From positions 24,071,103 to 24,135,102 of the forward strand of contig NC_091232.1 of assembly GCF_040958095.1 (NCBI RefSeq): a stretch of DNA of 64,000 nucleotides, written 5' to 3'. The translations under genes were made by a program, and so were the position numbers. Numbering within the stretch: position 1 is the first letter of the stretch; every line of letters begins with the position of its first letter. Source of the DNA: Procambarus clarkii. Lineage: Eukaryota > Arthropoda > Malacostraca > Decapoda > Cambaridae. The notes under the pieces were generated by a model. The model was not told where the DNA came from, made no database searches, and saw only the letters and a list, made by a program, of their open reading frames with translations. Of the stretch, positions 13,610 through 25,920 are shown piece after piece.

Positions 13610-14008
13610 TGCTGCTGCTGTTTGGGTTTGTGGTGTTTTAATGCCGGATCGGATTGATGTCCATAGGGAATGGAAAGGATGGGGGAGGTAGAGGGATGGG
13701 GAGATGAAATTCAGGAAGAGGATGCGGGTAGAGAGAGAGAAGGTTTGAAAGTTCGGTGGCCTGTCCACCATGGGTTGACATTTTTGTATGTGTTGTTTGT
13801 TTGCGTATGTGTTATGTTGGGTTGTCAGTACATTGGCTGGGGGGGCTAGTGTTTGTGACCTTGTTGGTGTCCTAAAGCACTAGAGCCGATGGAGTTGGCT
13901 GAAGGAGGCTAATCTTAGAAACATCAGGGTAGTTACACTTCTGCCGCCACGACAAATGGTTTTTTGGTTTTATATTTTTTGTAGTGTTTTATTTATTTAT
14001 AATATTTT
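13610..14008. other. H2A upstream region
   Basis: CAG/CTG-rich leader just before the ATG, then purine/pyrimidine-rich DNA. No clear TATA box was found and no other gene. Confidence 0.5.
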
Positions 14009-14046
14009 TTTTTTTTTTTTTTTTTTTTTTTATTTATTTTTTTTTT

Positions 14047-14109
<63 letters not shown>

Positions 14110-14110
14110 C
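14009..14110. repeat. Poly(T) tract, likely poly(A) tail of the minus LINE
   Basis: About 100 bp of T with short interruptions. It sits immediately downstream, on the minus strand, of the LINE fragment 14127-14742, so it is probably its A-rich tail. Confidence 0.75.
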
Positions 14111-14126
14111 TTTCTTTCTTTATTCT

Positions 14127-14742
14127 TCATTTGGTGTAGATTGGGTCCGGGATGGGCCACTCATCTGGATCGTCTGGCAGACCGCTTAGTATCTGAGGGC
14201 TTGGGAAGGCCTCATCATGGATATGTCTGATCACTTTTTGTTGGAGAGTGATTCTTCTGGTTCTGTGTGGTGGTTCGTGGATCTCGTAGTCGCTGGTGGT
14301 GTTTTCTGCTACGAAGGGATCTTCTGGGTCTGGGACATACATGTTCTTCATACGGTACAGCTGTCTTCTGGCCAGGTAGCTGAGCCTAATGTTCATTGGC
14401 TTCATGTTGAGCGTCTCATGGATCAGGTCGTTCTTACCCTGTCCTCAGAGTCAGGCCCTCTGCAAAGCGAAGTGCTTTGTTTTGTACTCGTTGAATCTTC
14501 AACATGTTGGATTTGTTGGTGAGGTTCAGGGGAACGTAGGGGTATTCCAAGCTAGGCCTTATGATCATTCTGTACAGGTGGAGCTTGATGTGGGATGGGG
14601 CTTGGTTGAAACGGAAGAGCCTCTCCAGTGAGCCCCGGGCCATCGCTGTCTTCTGGGATACGTACTGGGAGGAGTTGAGTAGCCTGTTGAAGTTGTAACC
14701 GAGCACTGTGTTGGAGTTTGAGATGGCTATGGGTTCACCCCT
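14127..14742 (-). pseudogene. LINE ORF2 C-terminal fragment
   Basis: Part of a non-LTR RT related to LINE copies 1 and 2: the frame from the gap edge shows SNTVLGYNFN, HLYRMIIRPSLEYPYVPL and IQRVQNKALRFAEG, which parallel TVLGLTFD, HLYKALIRPLLTYAPLAL and IQRIQNRALRW in copies 1/2. A frameshift near 14430 separates it from the C-terminal piece MKPMNIRLSYLARRQLY...DPIYTK. The N-terminal part is lost in the sequence gap. Confidence 0.85.
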
Positions 14743-15242
14743 NNNNNNNNNNNNNNNNNNNNNNNNNNNNNNNNNNNNNNNNNNNNNNNNNNNNNNNNNN
14801 NNNNNNNNNNNNNNNNNNNNNNNNNNNNNNNNNNNNNNNNNNNNNNNNNNNNNNNNNNNNNNNNNNNNNNNNNNNNNNNNNNNNNNNNNNNNNNNNNNNN
14901 NNNNNNNNNNNNNNNNNNNNNNNNNNNNNNNNNNNNNNNNNNNNNNNNNNNNNNNNNNNNNNNNNNNNNNNNNNNNNNNNNNNNNNNNNNNNNNNNNNNN
15001 NNNNNNNNNNNNNNNNNNNNNNNNNNNNNNNNNNNNNNNNNNNNNNNNNNNNNNNNNNNNNNNNNNNNNNNNNNNNNNNNNNNNNNNNNNNNNNNNNNNN
15101 NNNNNNNNNNNNNNNNNNNNNNNNNNNNNNNNNNNNNNNNNNNNNNNNNNNNNNNNNNNNNNNNNNNNNNNNNNNNNNNNNNNNNNNNNNNNNNNNNNNN
15201 NNNNNNNNNNNNNNNNNNNNNNNNNNNNNNNNNNNNNNNNNN
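14743..15242. other. Assembly gap, 500 N
   Basis: Exactly 500 N, as is the second gap at 46326-46825, so the size is probably a placeholder. Confidence 0.99.
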
Positions 15243-15690
15243 AAGACAAAGACCCCTGCCTAATTCCCCTTTACATATTGATATAAATGTAAATAGCTGT
15301 CTGGTGGCGATTGGAGGCCAGACGGAGGAGAGTGGGAAAGAAGGGAGTGAAGTAAGGACAAGTGTGAGGAAGGGGATGATAGGGACATGGGGTGGGAACA
15401 AGGGTGGGACTGGGGGAGATGCGAGGGAGACGGGGAAGACAGACAGAGAAAAGAAGGAAAGAAAGGGGAGGGGAGGGGAGGAAAAGGGTAAAGAGGGAAG
15501 GGAAGGTGGAGGAAGAGTGGGGGATGTGAAGAGAGGTGGAAGGAAGAGGGGAGGAATGGTGGTTGGGGGTATGAGATTATCCTGGACACTGCCGAGCGCC
15601 CCTCCTGTAATTTATAGTAAAGAGGCAAGTGAGAAGGAAGCCAACCTATGGAGACTAACCATATACCACTTGATATATGTAAAAGGGCCA
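15243..15690. other. Purine-rich spacer
   Basis: G/A-rich plus strand (about 15320-15560). The long frames here on both strands are low-complexity and unsupported. Confidence 0.6.
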
Positions 15691-15727
15691 AATTAAAACT
15701 CTAACTGCCAGAATATGCCTAGAAGGA

Positions 15728-16166
15728 GTGAGTGTAGGCGTGTCCTCCCTAACCAGCGTTCTCAGCCTCCACACTTTCAGCCACAACATAACCATAACCA
15801 GGCACTGCATCACCAACCTCAACAAGGCCCTGAACAATGTCAACACCAGCCTCAACACCCTCAGCCACAACATAACCATAACCAGGCACTGCATCACCAA
15901 CCTCAACATGGCCCTGAACAAGGTCAACACCAGCAGAACACACATCACGGGTCTCAACTCGGCCTTGCTCAAGGTGGACTTGAACAGCCAAGCAAAATCT
16001 TTCACCAATCGTATACTGGTGAAAGAGTTATATAAAGATCGGCAGGCATATTCATCTGAGCACACAATCCTGCCTGTAAACCGGGAGAATGGAACTGTTG
16101 CAACCAGCAATCAGGAGAAGGCTGATCTAATGACAACCCACTTTGCTGCCAAGATATCGAGCTTGG
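15728..16166 (+). pseudogene. Retroelement-like fragment with duplicated 28-residue heptad block
   Basis: The frame contains an exact-period 84-bp tandem duplication (units start at 15778 and 15862) encoding a 28-residue block, four heptads, of the type SHNITITRHCITNLNKALNN. Hydrophobic residues recur at heptad spacing, suggesting a coiled coil. The following KELYKDRQAYSSEHTILPV and EKADLMTTHFAAKI resemble the linker just before many LINE RT domains. I cannot name the family, and no RT motif follows. Confidence 0.4.
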
Positions 16167-16965
16167 GAGCTTTTAGGGTGTGTGTGTGCGATACATTACA
16201 GAAGCATAGAGTATGTGGGGCTAGAACAAAGAGAATTGTGTGTTTGAGGGAGATAGCTTTAGGGAGATAGATAGCAGTATGAGGAGGGATGAAGTGTAAT
16301 CACATGCATAGATGAGAGAAGAGGGTTCTACCAGAACAGCAGTAGCAGACAGACAGACAGAGTTAACAATCCATTCATACAACTAACCAACCAACCAACC
16401 TCTCTACAAATTGCACATTTCCCACCACATTTCGCTCCCATCATACGCCTGGGATGCCTTCTTGCTTAAATCAAAAGTAGAACTCGATGTAGTGTCAGAT
16501 CCTCTGGTATATGACTTAATCCTGCGGAAACTCCGCAGCATGTTCCCCCAGCGTACCTAGACAGTATACAAATGTTGTGGACCAACATACCAGGGCTGAG
16601 CCGAGTGATGACAGCGGTTACAATATTTACTTGGACATTAAGGCCACATTTGACCAAGAATGTTAACCTCAACAGTAAACAGTTCAGTAATATCACGACC
16701 TGTACAAGGCCAGTGGACGTGGCATAAAGTGCTGGACTTAACTTTCCTTAGTAATAATTATTTACTTACAAGAAATTTAATTATATTCAACAGTAAAAGC
16801 AACAAAAACAAGTACAAAAGGCTCATCTCCGAGCTTTAGCATCTCTCATATTAAGAAAGATTTAGAACACAATTGGATAATGGACAAAAAAGACACCAAG
16901 ATCACCATAGTGTGTAGCCTGACGAGCCACATTTATAAGTATATATATAAGTTCCAAACAAATAT
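16167..16965. other. No gene recognised
   Basis: Mixed-composition DNA with a small (CAGA) run near 16350. Nothing supportable. Confidence 0.5.
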
Positions 16966-16969
16966 ATAT

Positions 16970-17290
16970 GCGGGACGCCGTAATACAGTTGATAGAGCGA
17001 TCACCTCGAGTTCTTAGATCTGAAGATCAAGTCCCACCCCGAGGAATTTCTGTCACTGTCTCTGGCATAAACAGTGTTGTGACCACAGTAGCCATCATGG
17101 ACCGCCGCTATGAGGTGTTCACCGTTGGCGATGCCCAGCGCCAGCTCGTGAGGCATGCTCTTCGAAAGACCAAGAGCCAGCGCCGACGCAGCAAGGAGCG
17201 AACCCAGGCATACTGGATGGCAAAGGTCTGTGGCAAGGAGGTCCAGACCCTTCCCTCCCGCGCCACCCACTCTCAGTGAGTTTCCTCTCA

Positions 17291-17360
<70 letters not shown>
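16970..17360 (+). mobile_element. tRNA-headed SINE-like retrocopy with poly(A) tail
   Basis: The first about 75 bp look like a tRNA: GTAATACAGTTGATAGAGCG resembles the D-arm/A box and AGATCAAGTCCCACC the T-arm/B box. A 200-bp body follows, then about 60 A residues (17296-17359). The body is open from an internal ATG (MDRRYEVFTVGDAQRQLVRH and on) to a TGA at 17277-17279, just before the tail. The protein is Arg-rich and not recognised. The combination of tRNA head, body and poly(A) fits a SINE or chimeric retrocopy. Confidence 0.55.
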
Positions 17361-17471
17361 GAAATAATAAAATCCCATAAAAAAAATAAAAAAAAAAATT
17401 ATATACCTTAAAAAATTTTGCTACTTGGAACTTTTTGTTCCAGGTAGCAAATCCAGGTAGCACAACAACAT

Positions 17472-17712
<241 letters not shown>

Positions 17713-17779
17713 AGTCGTACTTCATTTACTGATGAAGCCAGTGTATAAATCGTTACAATAATTAAGAGGTGAGTAAAGG

Positions 17780-18480
17780 ATGTGGTAATTGTAATGGAGG
17801 TAGTGTGTAGTGTATGTGGTTAATGTAATGGAGGTAGTGTGTAGTGTATGTGGTTATTGTAATGAAGGTAGTGTGTAGTGTATGTGGTTATTGTAATGGG
17901 GGTAGTGTGTAGTGTATGTGTTTATTGTAATGAAGGTAGTGTGTAGTGTATGTGGTTATTGTGATGAAGGTAGTGTGTAGTGTATGTGGTTATTGTGATG
18001 AAGGTAGTGTGTAGTGTATGTGGTTATTGTGATGAAGGTAGTGTGTAGTGTATGTGGTTATTGTGATGAAGGTAGTGTGTAGTGTATGTGGTTACAATAA
18101 TGAAGGTAGTGTGTTGAGTATGAGGTTACAATAATGAAGGTAGTGTGTTGAGTATGAGGTTACAATAATGAAGGTAGTGTGTTGAGTATGAGGTTACAAT
18201 AATGAAGGTAGTGTGTTGAGTATGAGGTTACAATAATGAAGGTAGTGTGTTGAGTATGAGGTTACAGTAATGAAGGTAGTGTGTAGTGTATGTGAGTTCA
18301 GCATGGACAGTTGAGTGTGGTGTATATAGGTACAGTAATGATGGTAGTGTGTAGTGTATGTGGTTACAGTAATAATGGTAGTGTTTAGTGTATGTGGTTA
18401 CAGTAATGAAGGTATTGTGTTGAGTATGGGATTACAGTAATGACGGTAATGTGAAGTGTATGTGGTTACAGTAATGAAGG
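17780..18480. repeat. 34-bp minisatellite
   Basis: About 20 copies of a 34-bp unit of the form GGTAGTGTGTAGTGTATGTG plus 14 further bases ending GATGAA or AATGAA. The first part uses GTTATTGTGATGAA and the later part GTTACAATAATGAA, showing block-wise homogenisation. No spacer-like unique sequence separates the units, so it is not a CRISPR array. Confidence 0.93.
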
Positions 18481-18589
18481 AATAGTAATAATTATTAAAT
18501 ATTTATATTATTATAGTAATTATTATAATAATAATTGTTTTAATTAATATATATTATTCTTCCTTGTGCTGGGTCATGAAGGAAGCGGG

Positions 18590-18675
18590 CCTCGGGTTAA
18601 AGCGGGCTGTGACGATCTATGTCTGGAACCCATAGGTGCGGGGTTCGAACCTCCACCTCCTGGGGCTCGTTTGGC
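18590..18675 (+). mobile_element. Possible tRNA-like SINE head
   Basis: GCGGGGTTCGAACCTCCACC carries a good B box (GGTTCGAACC). The upstream part is a poor tRNA match, so a functional tRNA is unlikely. Confidence 0.3.
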
Positions 18676-18679
18676 CCAA

Positions 18680-20760
18680 GCTGTTCAAGTGGCTGGGATC
18701 GTTGTTGGCCTTGCTGGGGTGGGTCTTCTTCGGCCTCGACCACCGCGGTGTCCGAGTTTGTAGTCCTTGTGCCTCCTTTACCAACTACGAAGTAAACTCC
18801 TGTCGCGTCTTCATGCTTCACAGCATCACTGGAAACACTGACCTGGTCAAAATCTCAATAATGCCACCTGGTCTTCAGTACTATTGTCTAGGGTTAAGTA
18901 AAAGTAAACAAAATTTACCGGTTTACTGGGGCATATCTAGGCAAGACACTGTAATATAAGTAAACAGCTCTATACAACTGCTACTCCCAAAGTATATAAT
19001 ATAGCTTCAATCAAAGCTTTTCGGAATCATTATCAAGCACACATCAATTGCACACCCTATGAACTAGCTGTCACTAGGCTCCAATCCTAGTGCAATGGTA
19101 CACTAATTCTAGCACGCTACAATATCAAGGATACAGGATGGTGGTGCCACAATAATCAATTAGTGGGTGAGGAATCAGTATCAATCAGGATACATAACAA
19201 TCAATCAAGGTCCTCAGATTCCCACCACATATATGCCATTCAAAAATATCATCTACCACCTGTTCCACAAAAATGGTGTAGATCGGTAGTTACGATCCAT
19301 CACACATAAACATGGTTACATTACACCCCAGAAGCTTACAAGGTCTTTAGACCGAAAATATGTGCCACAAGCAGGAGCAAGATCAAGTGCACCTGCCCCG
19401 GCTGACAAGCCTGAGAACAGTAAGCTGGCGACGGGCGCCGAGCCGCGATAGGCACAGTATTACATTGCAAGTAAACTATCAGTACTCTTTAAAATATTAC
19501 AACCACAGAATAAAACATTTTCAAGTAAATAAATCCTTGAGCATACACCGAACTAATTAAGTATCACAAAATATAACTCCTGGTATAACATAAGAGCAGT
19601 ATATAAACACACAAGAGAACACATAATCATATGCCAAAATATACAGAGAGAATTTCTATCTTCAGAACTTGGTACTATTGACTCTGACCGGTAAGCATTG
19701 GGGGAGGGGGTTGGGGGGAAGGGGGTTATGGAAGGATTCAAAGAACTTGCCAAGTCAAACCGTCACTCTATATAGTGGCCAAACCGCCACTCCACAATAA
19801 TCACTCCAACTACAATACCAAGTCACAGAACCCAAGAGCTCAGACTGTTCACACCACATCGTCTGGAGAATCTCAAAGCAACCTTCTAACCCAATCAAGT
19901 TAGCCAGTACTTGTGCCCCTCCCTGTTTATTCAGTAGCTGCCCAAAACAGATTTGAACACTTGACAGAGGACACTGACAAAAGACCAGTTGTATTTGTTG
20001 ATGAAACCCAAGTCAGTTTGACCCCAGGCAAGACGCAGACATCCTAAGCAACGTAAGTTACAAACAGTGAAAACAAACAGTTATGTTTATTTTGTTGACA
20101 GCCGACTTGCCATCGTTGGTTTGTCAGGCCCATGTCACAGTAACATACCCGGAAAGCAGGCATTCAATTGAAGCATCGTAGTTGTGTGGTTGCTCAGGAA
20201 GTGATTATGGAGACTTTCTTGACGGGACGCCCTAACGGATTATCATTGTCTTGCTCGCCTAGCGGCTTCCATCTCTGAGGTCAGTGGTTCTACGGCTGCT
20301 GAAACTGTGTTGCACTCTCACTCGCTCACAAGAGTTAAAGTTAAGATTGAGGGAGTGCATGAGTTATTGGATATCATTGCAAACAGTGAAACGTGTAAGT
20401 ATATTGAACCTTCCTCTCATGTAGGGCAGGATGGTACAGTTACAATGTAACGTTGCAAACACTAGCAGTGCCAACATCCATCTCCAGTCTGGCACCCACA
20501 TTGTAGAGTTTGCCCATTACTGGTTAATGGTGCGAGTGGTGGATGATGTCTCCGTGGAGCATGTTGTGTGTGCACTCACATCAGGAGAATGTGGATCTCA
20601 GCCAGAGGTGCAAGTGCAACACTTCATTCCTTCTGATTTTCCCTGACTCCATGGTTCATCTTATAGGAAATTATGAACAAGAATAGCGCATCTTATCTTT
20701 ACTTTACCTTTAACTTTACTTTAACAGTAACTTTACTTTAACAGTAACTTTACTTTAACA
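18680..20760. other. No gene recognised
   Basis: About 2 kb of mixed sequence. Short (TTTAACAGTAACTTTAC) repeats occur at about 20700-20770, immediately before the Ty3/gypsy remnant. The segment may include a 5' LTR or gag remnant but nothing recognisable supports it. Confidence 0.4.
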
Positions 20761-20774
20761 GTAACTTTACCAGG

Positions 20775-23661
20775 CGAAACGTTTGATCTTACATCTCTTA
20801 TTAATCATAAAATTCCCCCTGTGCCAGGAACTAGACCAATTTACGTACCAGCTTATCGTTTACTACATTCTCAGAGAGCAGAAACTTATAGACTTATAGA
20901 GGAAATGCTACAGGATGATGTAATATAGCTAAGTAATTCACCGAGGAACACTCCTTTGATTATCGTTCTAAAACAAGATGGGACATAGAGACCAGAAACG
21001 ACTATCAGAAGCTGAACAGAGTAACTATACCTGACTGTTTCCCACTTCGTCCTAAATGATTTGTTGCAAAACATTGGTCGTAACAAGGTATTCTCAACTT
21101 TAGATTTGTTGCAAGGATTCTGGCAAATCCCATTTGATGAGGAACGTAAACAGGTGAAAGCCTTTCGTATTCCTAATGGTCATTTTCATTTAAAGAGAAT
21201 GCCATTTGGTTTGCAGAGCAACCTAATAACCTTTTCCAGGCTCGTGACGAATCTATTTCATAGATTGATAGGTAGTACTCTTCGAGTGTACCTCGATGAT
21301 CTCATAATAATGATGCAAGATGTTCAGACACACTTCTAGAACCTTGAGAAAGTACTTGCAAAAGTAGCAACAGCAAATTAAAAAAAAACTCTCAGAGTGC
21401 TAATTTTTCAAGAAGATTAACTTCTTAGGTCATGCAGTTAATCTTCAGGAAATACCTTGAATGAATACAATATTATTGCTGCCCATGATTTTCCATAGCC
21501 ATGTAATGCAAAAGCCGTAAGACCTTTCACGGATCTTGTTGGATTTTATCGTTCATTTATTGCTGGGGTTTCTCTGTCATCGCAGCCCAACTTTACAGGT
21601 TGCAAAGAAAAGATGAAGATTTTGTTTGGGAAGAAGCTCAAGAACAGTCATTCAATAAACTCAAAGCAGCACTGAATACTGCACCTGTCCTTAGGTACCC
21701 AGATTTTTCTAAATCTTTCATGTTAGTCAAAGATGCTAGTGATGTAAGCTTGGGTGCTGCATTACTTCAAACCGAAGGTCACAGAGATCATGCAATAGCT
21801 TATGCTAGCCGTACAATATCTAAAGAAGAGAAAAATTATAGGGTAACTGAGCGTGAAGCTTTAGCGGTTGTGTGGACTCTGAAATATTTCAGGAATACAA
21901 TTTATAATTATCCTGTCCATGTTCTTACAGATCATCAACCATTAATTCCTTTTTTTCAAGAATAAGAATCACGTGGGAAAATTTGCTAGATATTTGCTCA
22001 CAATTCAAGAGTTCAACCCAACATTTGGTTATATCCCAAGAAAACAAAATGTTGTAGCTGATGCTTTTTCTTGATATATAGCTGCAATTCATGTAAATTA
22101 CCAAGCATTAGACGGTATAGAAGTTGAGATAGAACAGAGAAAAAACCCCATATGGGCACATGTCATTATGTTTCTGACTAAGCAAGATTCTCGTCTAATT
22201 CACTAACCCCCCAGTACCATTGAAAGAGTTAGTATTGACAGACAATTTACTTTGTAGAATAGTGAAGCTAGAGACCCCCTAAGGAAGTGCTGTCAGTCTG
22301 ACAGTCTGACATCTGTCATCAACTAATATCTATTGTTAGTCTGACATCACTATTAGTACAAAGTGTGTTAAAGATTATGAATGATGCTCTTGCTAGCCAT
22401 ACTCAAATGGCTAAAAAGATTGCTTATTATGTTGATAGATGTTTGATCTGTTTACAGCATTAAAGGCAAGTCATGGGACCAAACCCTATTCATGTGTACC
22501 GAGCGACTAAAGCACCATGGGAACGAGTATCAATGGATTTGTTGACAAATTTTGCAGAAACAGAAAAGGGGAACAAACACTTGCTCGTAATGGTTGATAA
22601 CTTTTCCCGTTAATGTAAATTAGTTCCCATCCAGAACAAAACAGCAGAAACTATAGTCAGTGCAATCCATGATCAAATAATTTGCAGATACAGTATACCT
22701 AAAGTTATCCTTTCAGACAATGGTCCTGAGTTCAGTAATATTATATTAAATAGTTTGTGTGATTTATTAATTAAACATTCAAAAAATATTGTATTATGCC
22801 ATATCATACAGCTAGTAAGGGTTAGCAGAGCGTACTAACAGGAAAGTGTTAGATGTTTAGAGTCACTTCGAATTTTCATAACAGTAATTTGGATCAGTTC
22901 GCTCCCATAGTACAGTGTGGCATAATTTTTCAATTAATGCCTCAACAGGAGAAACCTCTCATGCTATTCTTTATGGCACAGATAAAATCCTTCCTAATGT
23001 ATTGATTAGTGCACTCAGAGTTCCTTTGAATAACTCAGATTATTATGATCAAGTAAAGTGTAGACATATGCAACTAGTTTTCAAGAAAATACGAGAACAC
23101 TTGTCTAATGCAACAACAGAGTTTTCTCGAGCAAGAAATTCACAAGCTAAGCCCAGTAAGATAACTGTGGCATCTGTAATAATGGAACTTAACCAACACA
23201 GGTCTGGCCCTGTGTTCAAGATAACTAAGAAATTTTTGAGCCCATATAAGGTAATAGAGCTAATCAAGAGTAATAAGTACAAACTTAAGAATCTGTTATG
23301 AAGAGAGTATATAAATGAACACCTAGACCACATGAAGTAGGCTAAAATGACTGTTGATGAGGCTGATGCAGAAGATGATAATGTAGTTACCCAGACAGAT
23401 TCTTCTATTGTGACACCATCTACAGTGGTTGACAGACCAGTTGACATAAAGCTACCTCATGCCAGCAACTATAATCTTAGATCTAAAGCTTTAGTCTCTA
23501 CTGTGCACACACCCCAAGTCCACTGTCTAGATGCTAACGAGATTAACTACCCAGTTGTGAGTCTGACACATGCAGTTTCATATGTTCCTGACCTTCAGTC
23601 AGAGCCAGAGTTGTATAGTGCTCTTGAACTAGGTGTTAATATTGGCAGAATGTGTAATTAA
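20775..23661 (+). pseudogene. Decayed Ty3/gypsy pol (RT, RNase H, integrase)
   Basis: Remnant of an LTR-retrotransposon polyprotein broken by many stops and frameshifts. In order: the pre-RT region PGTRPIYVPAYRLLHSQRAE; RT with FSTLDLLQGFWQIPFDEE, KRMPFGLQS and the catalytic YLDDLII (21061-21339); RNase H with MLVKDASDVSLGAALLQTEG and VLTDHQPLI (21600-21965); an integrase zinc-binding piece CLICLQH (about 22440) and core with MDLLTNF and LSDNGPEFSN (about 22530-22740). A late part (22915-23301) and a tail (23347-23661) complete it. The domain order RT-RH-IN is the standard gypsy order, unlike the minus-strand element at 32281-35578. Clearly inactive. Confidence 0.93.
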
Positions 23662-24765
23662 GTGCAGTCATCGTTCCGTTTTTGTTTCGCCAAACCAGAA
23701 AACTATAGTCTCCTGGACGAAGGCGTTCTCTTGTTTGTTGCCTTACTTCCCAGTACTTCGACCTCGTGTCCTATTAATGTCGTGAAAAACATTTACTTTT
23801 GCAATGCATTTATTTTTTCAACTTTGTTTTGTTTCTTAATCATATGCCAGTGTGAAGTCTACTGTGCCATTTGTATTGTTACAGTTCATGTCTTCAAGAG
23901 TTTTCTTAGTGTTCTAGCAACCACATTAAGGCCAAGGATTCCTGACAAGGAATAGCTCCTGTCACCCTAGAGTTGACTGACTGACTGCTGTCACCAAGAT
24001 GTTAGCCTTCTCGGTCCAGTCCTTGTAAATATTTTATAGTGTACATATTTGTTTTCTTTCTTAAAATATTAATTCATTGTAGTTGTTAGGTCATGCTCGT
24101 GATCCATTTAGTTTCAGATGAGTGTCTTGTATTATGTCCATACACATGTCATTGACACAAGATGTGGATAATGTTTTGGACACAATATTTTCTGAGTATG
24201 TATTGTTCATACCTGATGATTAGACCTGCATATTTTCTTCATGCTCTTGTTCTAATTAAGCATTGTTACCATCACCTTTTGTCACAAGATGTTTCACTGA
24301 GTAAGACTATGTTATAAGTTTTATGTGAACATGCCAAACTGTGTCAGTATAAACGCACACCTGTCCTGTCATTTATTGTGTTATTTGATCTTTTACATTG
24401 TAAGACATTAAGCAAGCCACCGAGGTCCTTCAGAATCTATGTATTAGATAGCCAGAGATTTGTCGACAAGGGACGTCGACTTGGTAGTGTGTCCGAGAGG
24501 TGTCAGTCTTCAAATTTAAGGTTGGAGTATAACCAATCACAGAGGCGGTAGGCCTCTGACGTCACACACCATAGAGCTGGTGGGTGCCTGCTCAAGTGGA
24601 CGGCACCAGTACTTAGCCAGGACTAGAGTACGTAGAACCTCGTTCATGCTGGACCTATATTATTATCTCTTCTCAATAAAGTCCTGTGAAGCAATCTAGT
24701 GTGATCTCTTCAGTCCCAAGTAAGAGCCATCTCCAATACTCCAACCAACAAACAATAAAGTTGAA
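23662..24765 (+). other. Possible 3' LTR / flank of the decayed gypsy element
   Basis: Promoter-like motifs cluster at 24530-24700: AACCAATCAC, CTGACGTCAC, CCTATATTATTATC and CAATAAAGTCCTG, an order typical of LTR U3-R. The left copy was not found, so LTR identity is inference. Confidence 0.35.
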
Positions 24766-24769
24766 TATA

Positions 24770-25918
24770 TCTTGTATTTAAACACTTACTGTTAAACCTT
24801 GTAATGTAATGCTGCCGAACCTTGTATTGTAACATTTACTGCATCACCTTGTATTCTAACACTGCATCACCTTGTATTCTAACACTGCATCACCTTGTAT
24901 TCTAACACTGCCACACCTTGAATTGGTACGCTTACTGCCACACCTTGTGTTGTAACACTGCCACACCTTGTGTTGTAACACTGCCACACCTTGTGTTGTA
25001 ACACTGCCACACCTTGTGTTGTAACACTGCCACACCTTGTGTTGCAACACTGCCACACCTTGTGTTGTAACACTGCCACACCTTGTGTTGCAACACTGCC
25101 ACACCTTGTGTTGCAACACTGCCACACCTTGTGTTGTATCACTGCCACTTCTTGTATTATAACACTGCCACACCTTGCGTTGTAAATCTTACCACTACAC
25201 TTTGTATTGTAACACTTCATGCCACACCTTGTACTGTTACCCTTACTGACACACCTTGTGTTTTAAAACTTACTGCCACATCTTGTGTTGTAACACTTAC
25301 TGAAACACCTTGTATTGTAACACTGCCACATCATGTATTGTAACAGTTACTACCACACCTTGCATTGAAACACTGCCACCCCCTTGTAATGTAACCCTGC
25401 CACATCTTGTATTGTAACAGTTACTGCAACACCTTTCATTGTAACACTGACGGCCATACCTTGTTTTGTAAAACTTACTGACACACCTTTTATTGCAATA
25501 CTTACTATTTTACCTTGTATTTTAATAAATTACTTCCATACGTTATATTGTTACACTTACTGCTACACCTTGTATTACAACACATACTGCCACAGCTTGT
25601 ATTGTAACATTGCCACACTTTAAAGCACTGCCACACCTTGTATTGTATCACTTATTGTCCACTTTGTATAACAACACTTACTGCCACACCTTGTATTGTA
25701 ACACTAACTGCTACACCTTGTATTGCAACACTGACTGCAACACCTTGTATTGTAATACTGCAACACCATGTATTGAAATACTTCCACACCTTGTATTGAA
25801 GTACGGCCACACCTTATATTGTAAAACTTAATGCAGCAGGTGGTATTCTAACACAGCCATACTGTGAATTGAAATATTTACTGCTACAACGTGTATTGTA
25901 ACACTTACTGCCATGCTT
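24770..25918. repeat. 23/27-bp satellite, block S1
   Basis: Tandem repeats of AACAC(TTAC)TGCCACACCTTGTATTGT. The long form is 27 bp, the short form lacks TTAC and is 23 bp. Units at about 24945-25190 are the most homogeneous (short form with TTGTGTTGT); elsewhere the two forms alternate and are diverged. Open frames on the minus strand (WQCYNTRCG-type) are repeat artefacts. Confidence 0.95.
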
Positions 25919-25920
25919 AT

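Noticed and set aside
16968..17279. A histone or ribosomal protein gene upstream of the poly(A) run
   Set aside because: Protein is Arg-rich but matches no family I recognise; the tRNA-like head and poly(A) favour a SINE-type retrocopy.
17780..18480. Regular 34-bp repeats that might look like a CRISPR array
   Set aside because: No unique spacers between units and a eukaryotic context; it is a minisatellite.
24856..25343. Cys/Gln/Asn-rich repeat proteins (WQCYNTRCG and CCNTATPC types)
   Set aside because: Products of the 23/27-bp satellite, whose unit length is not consistently in frame across blocks.
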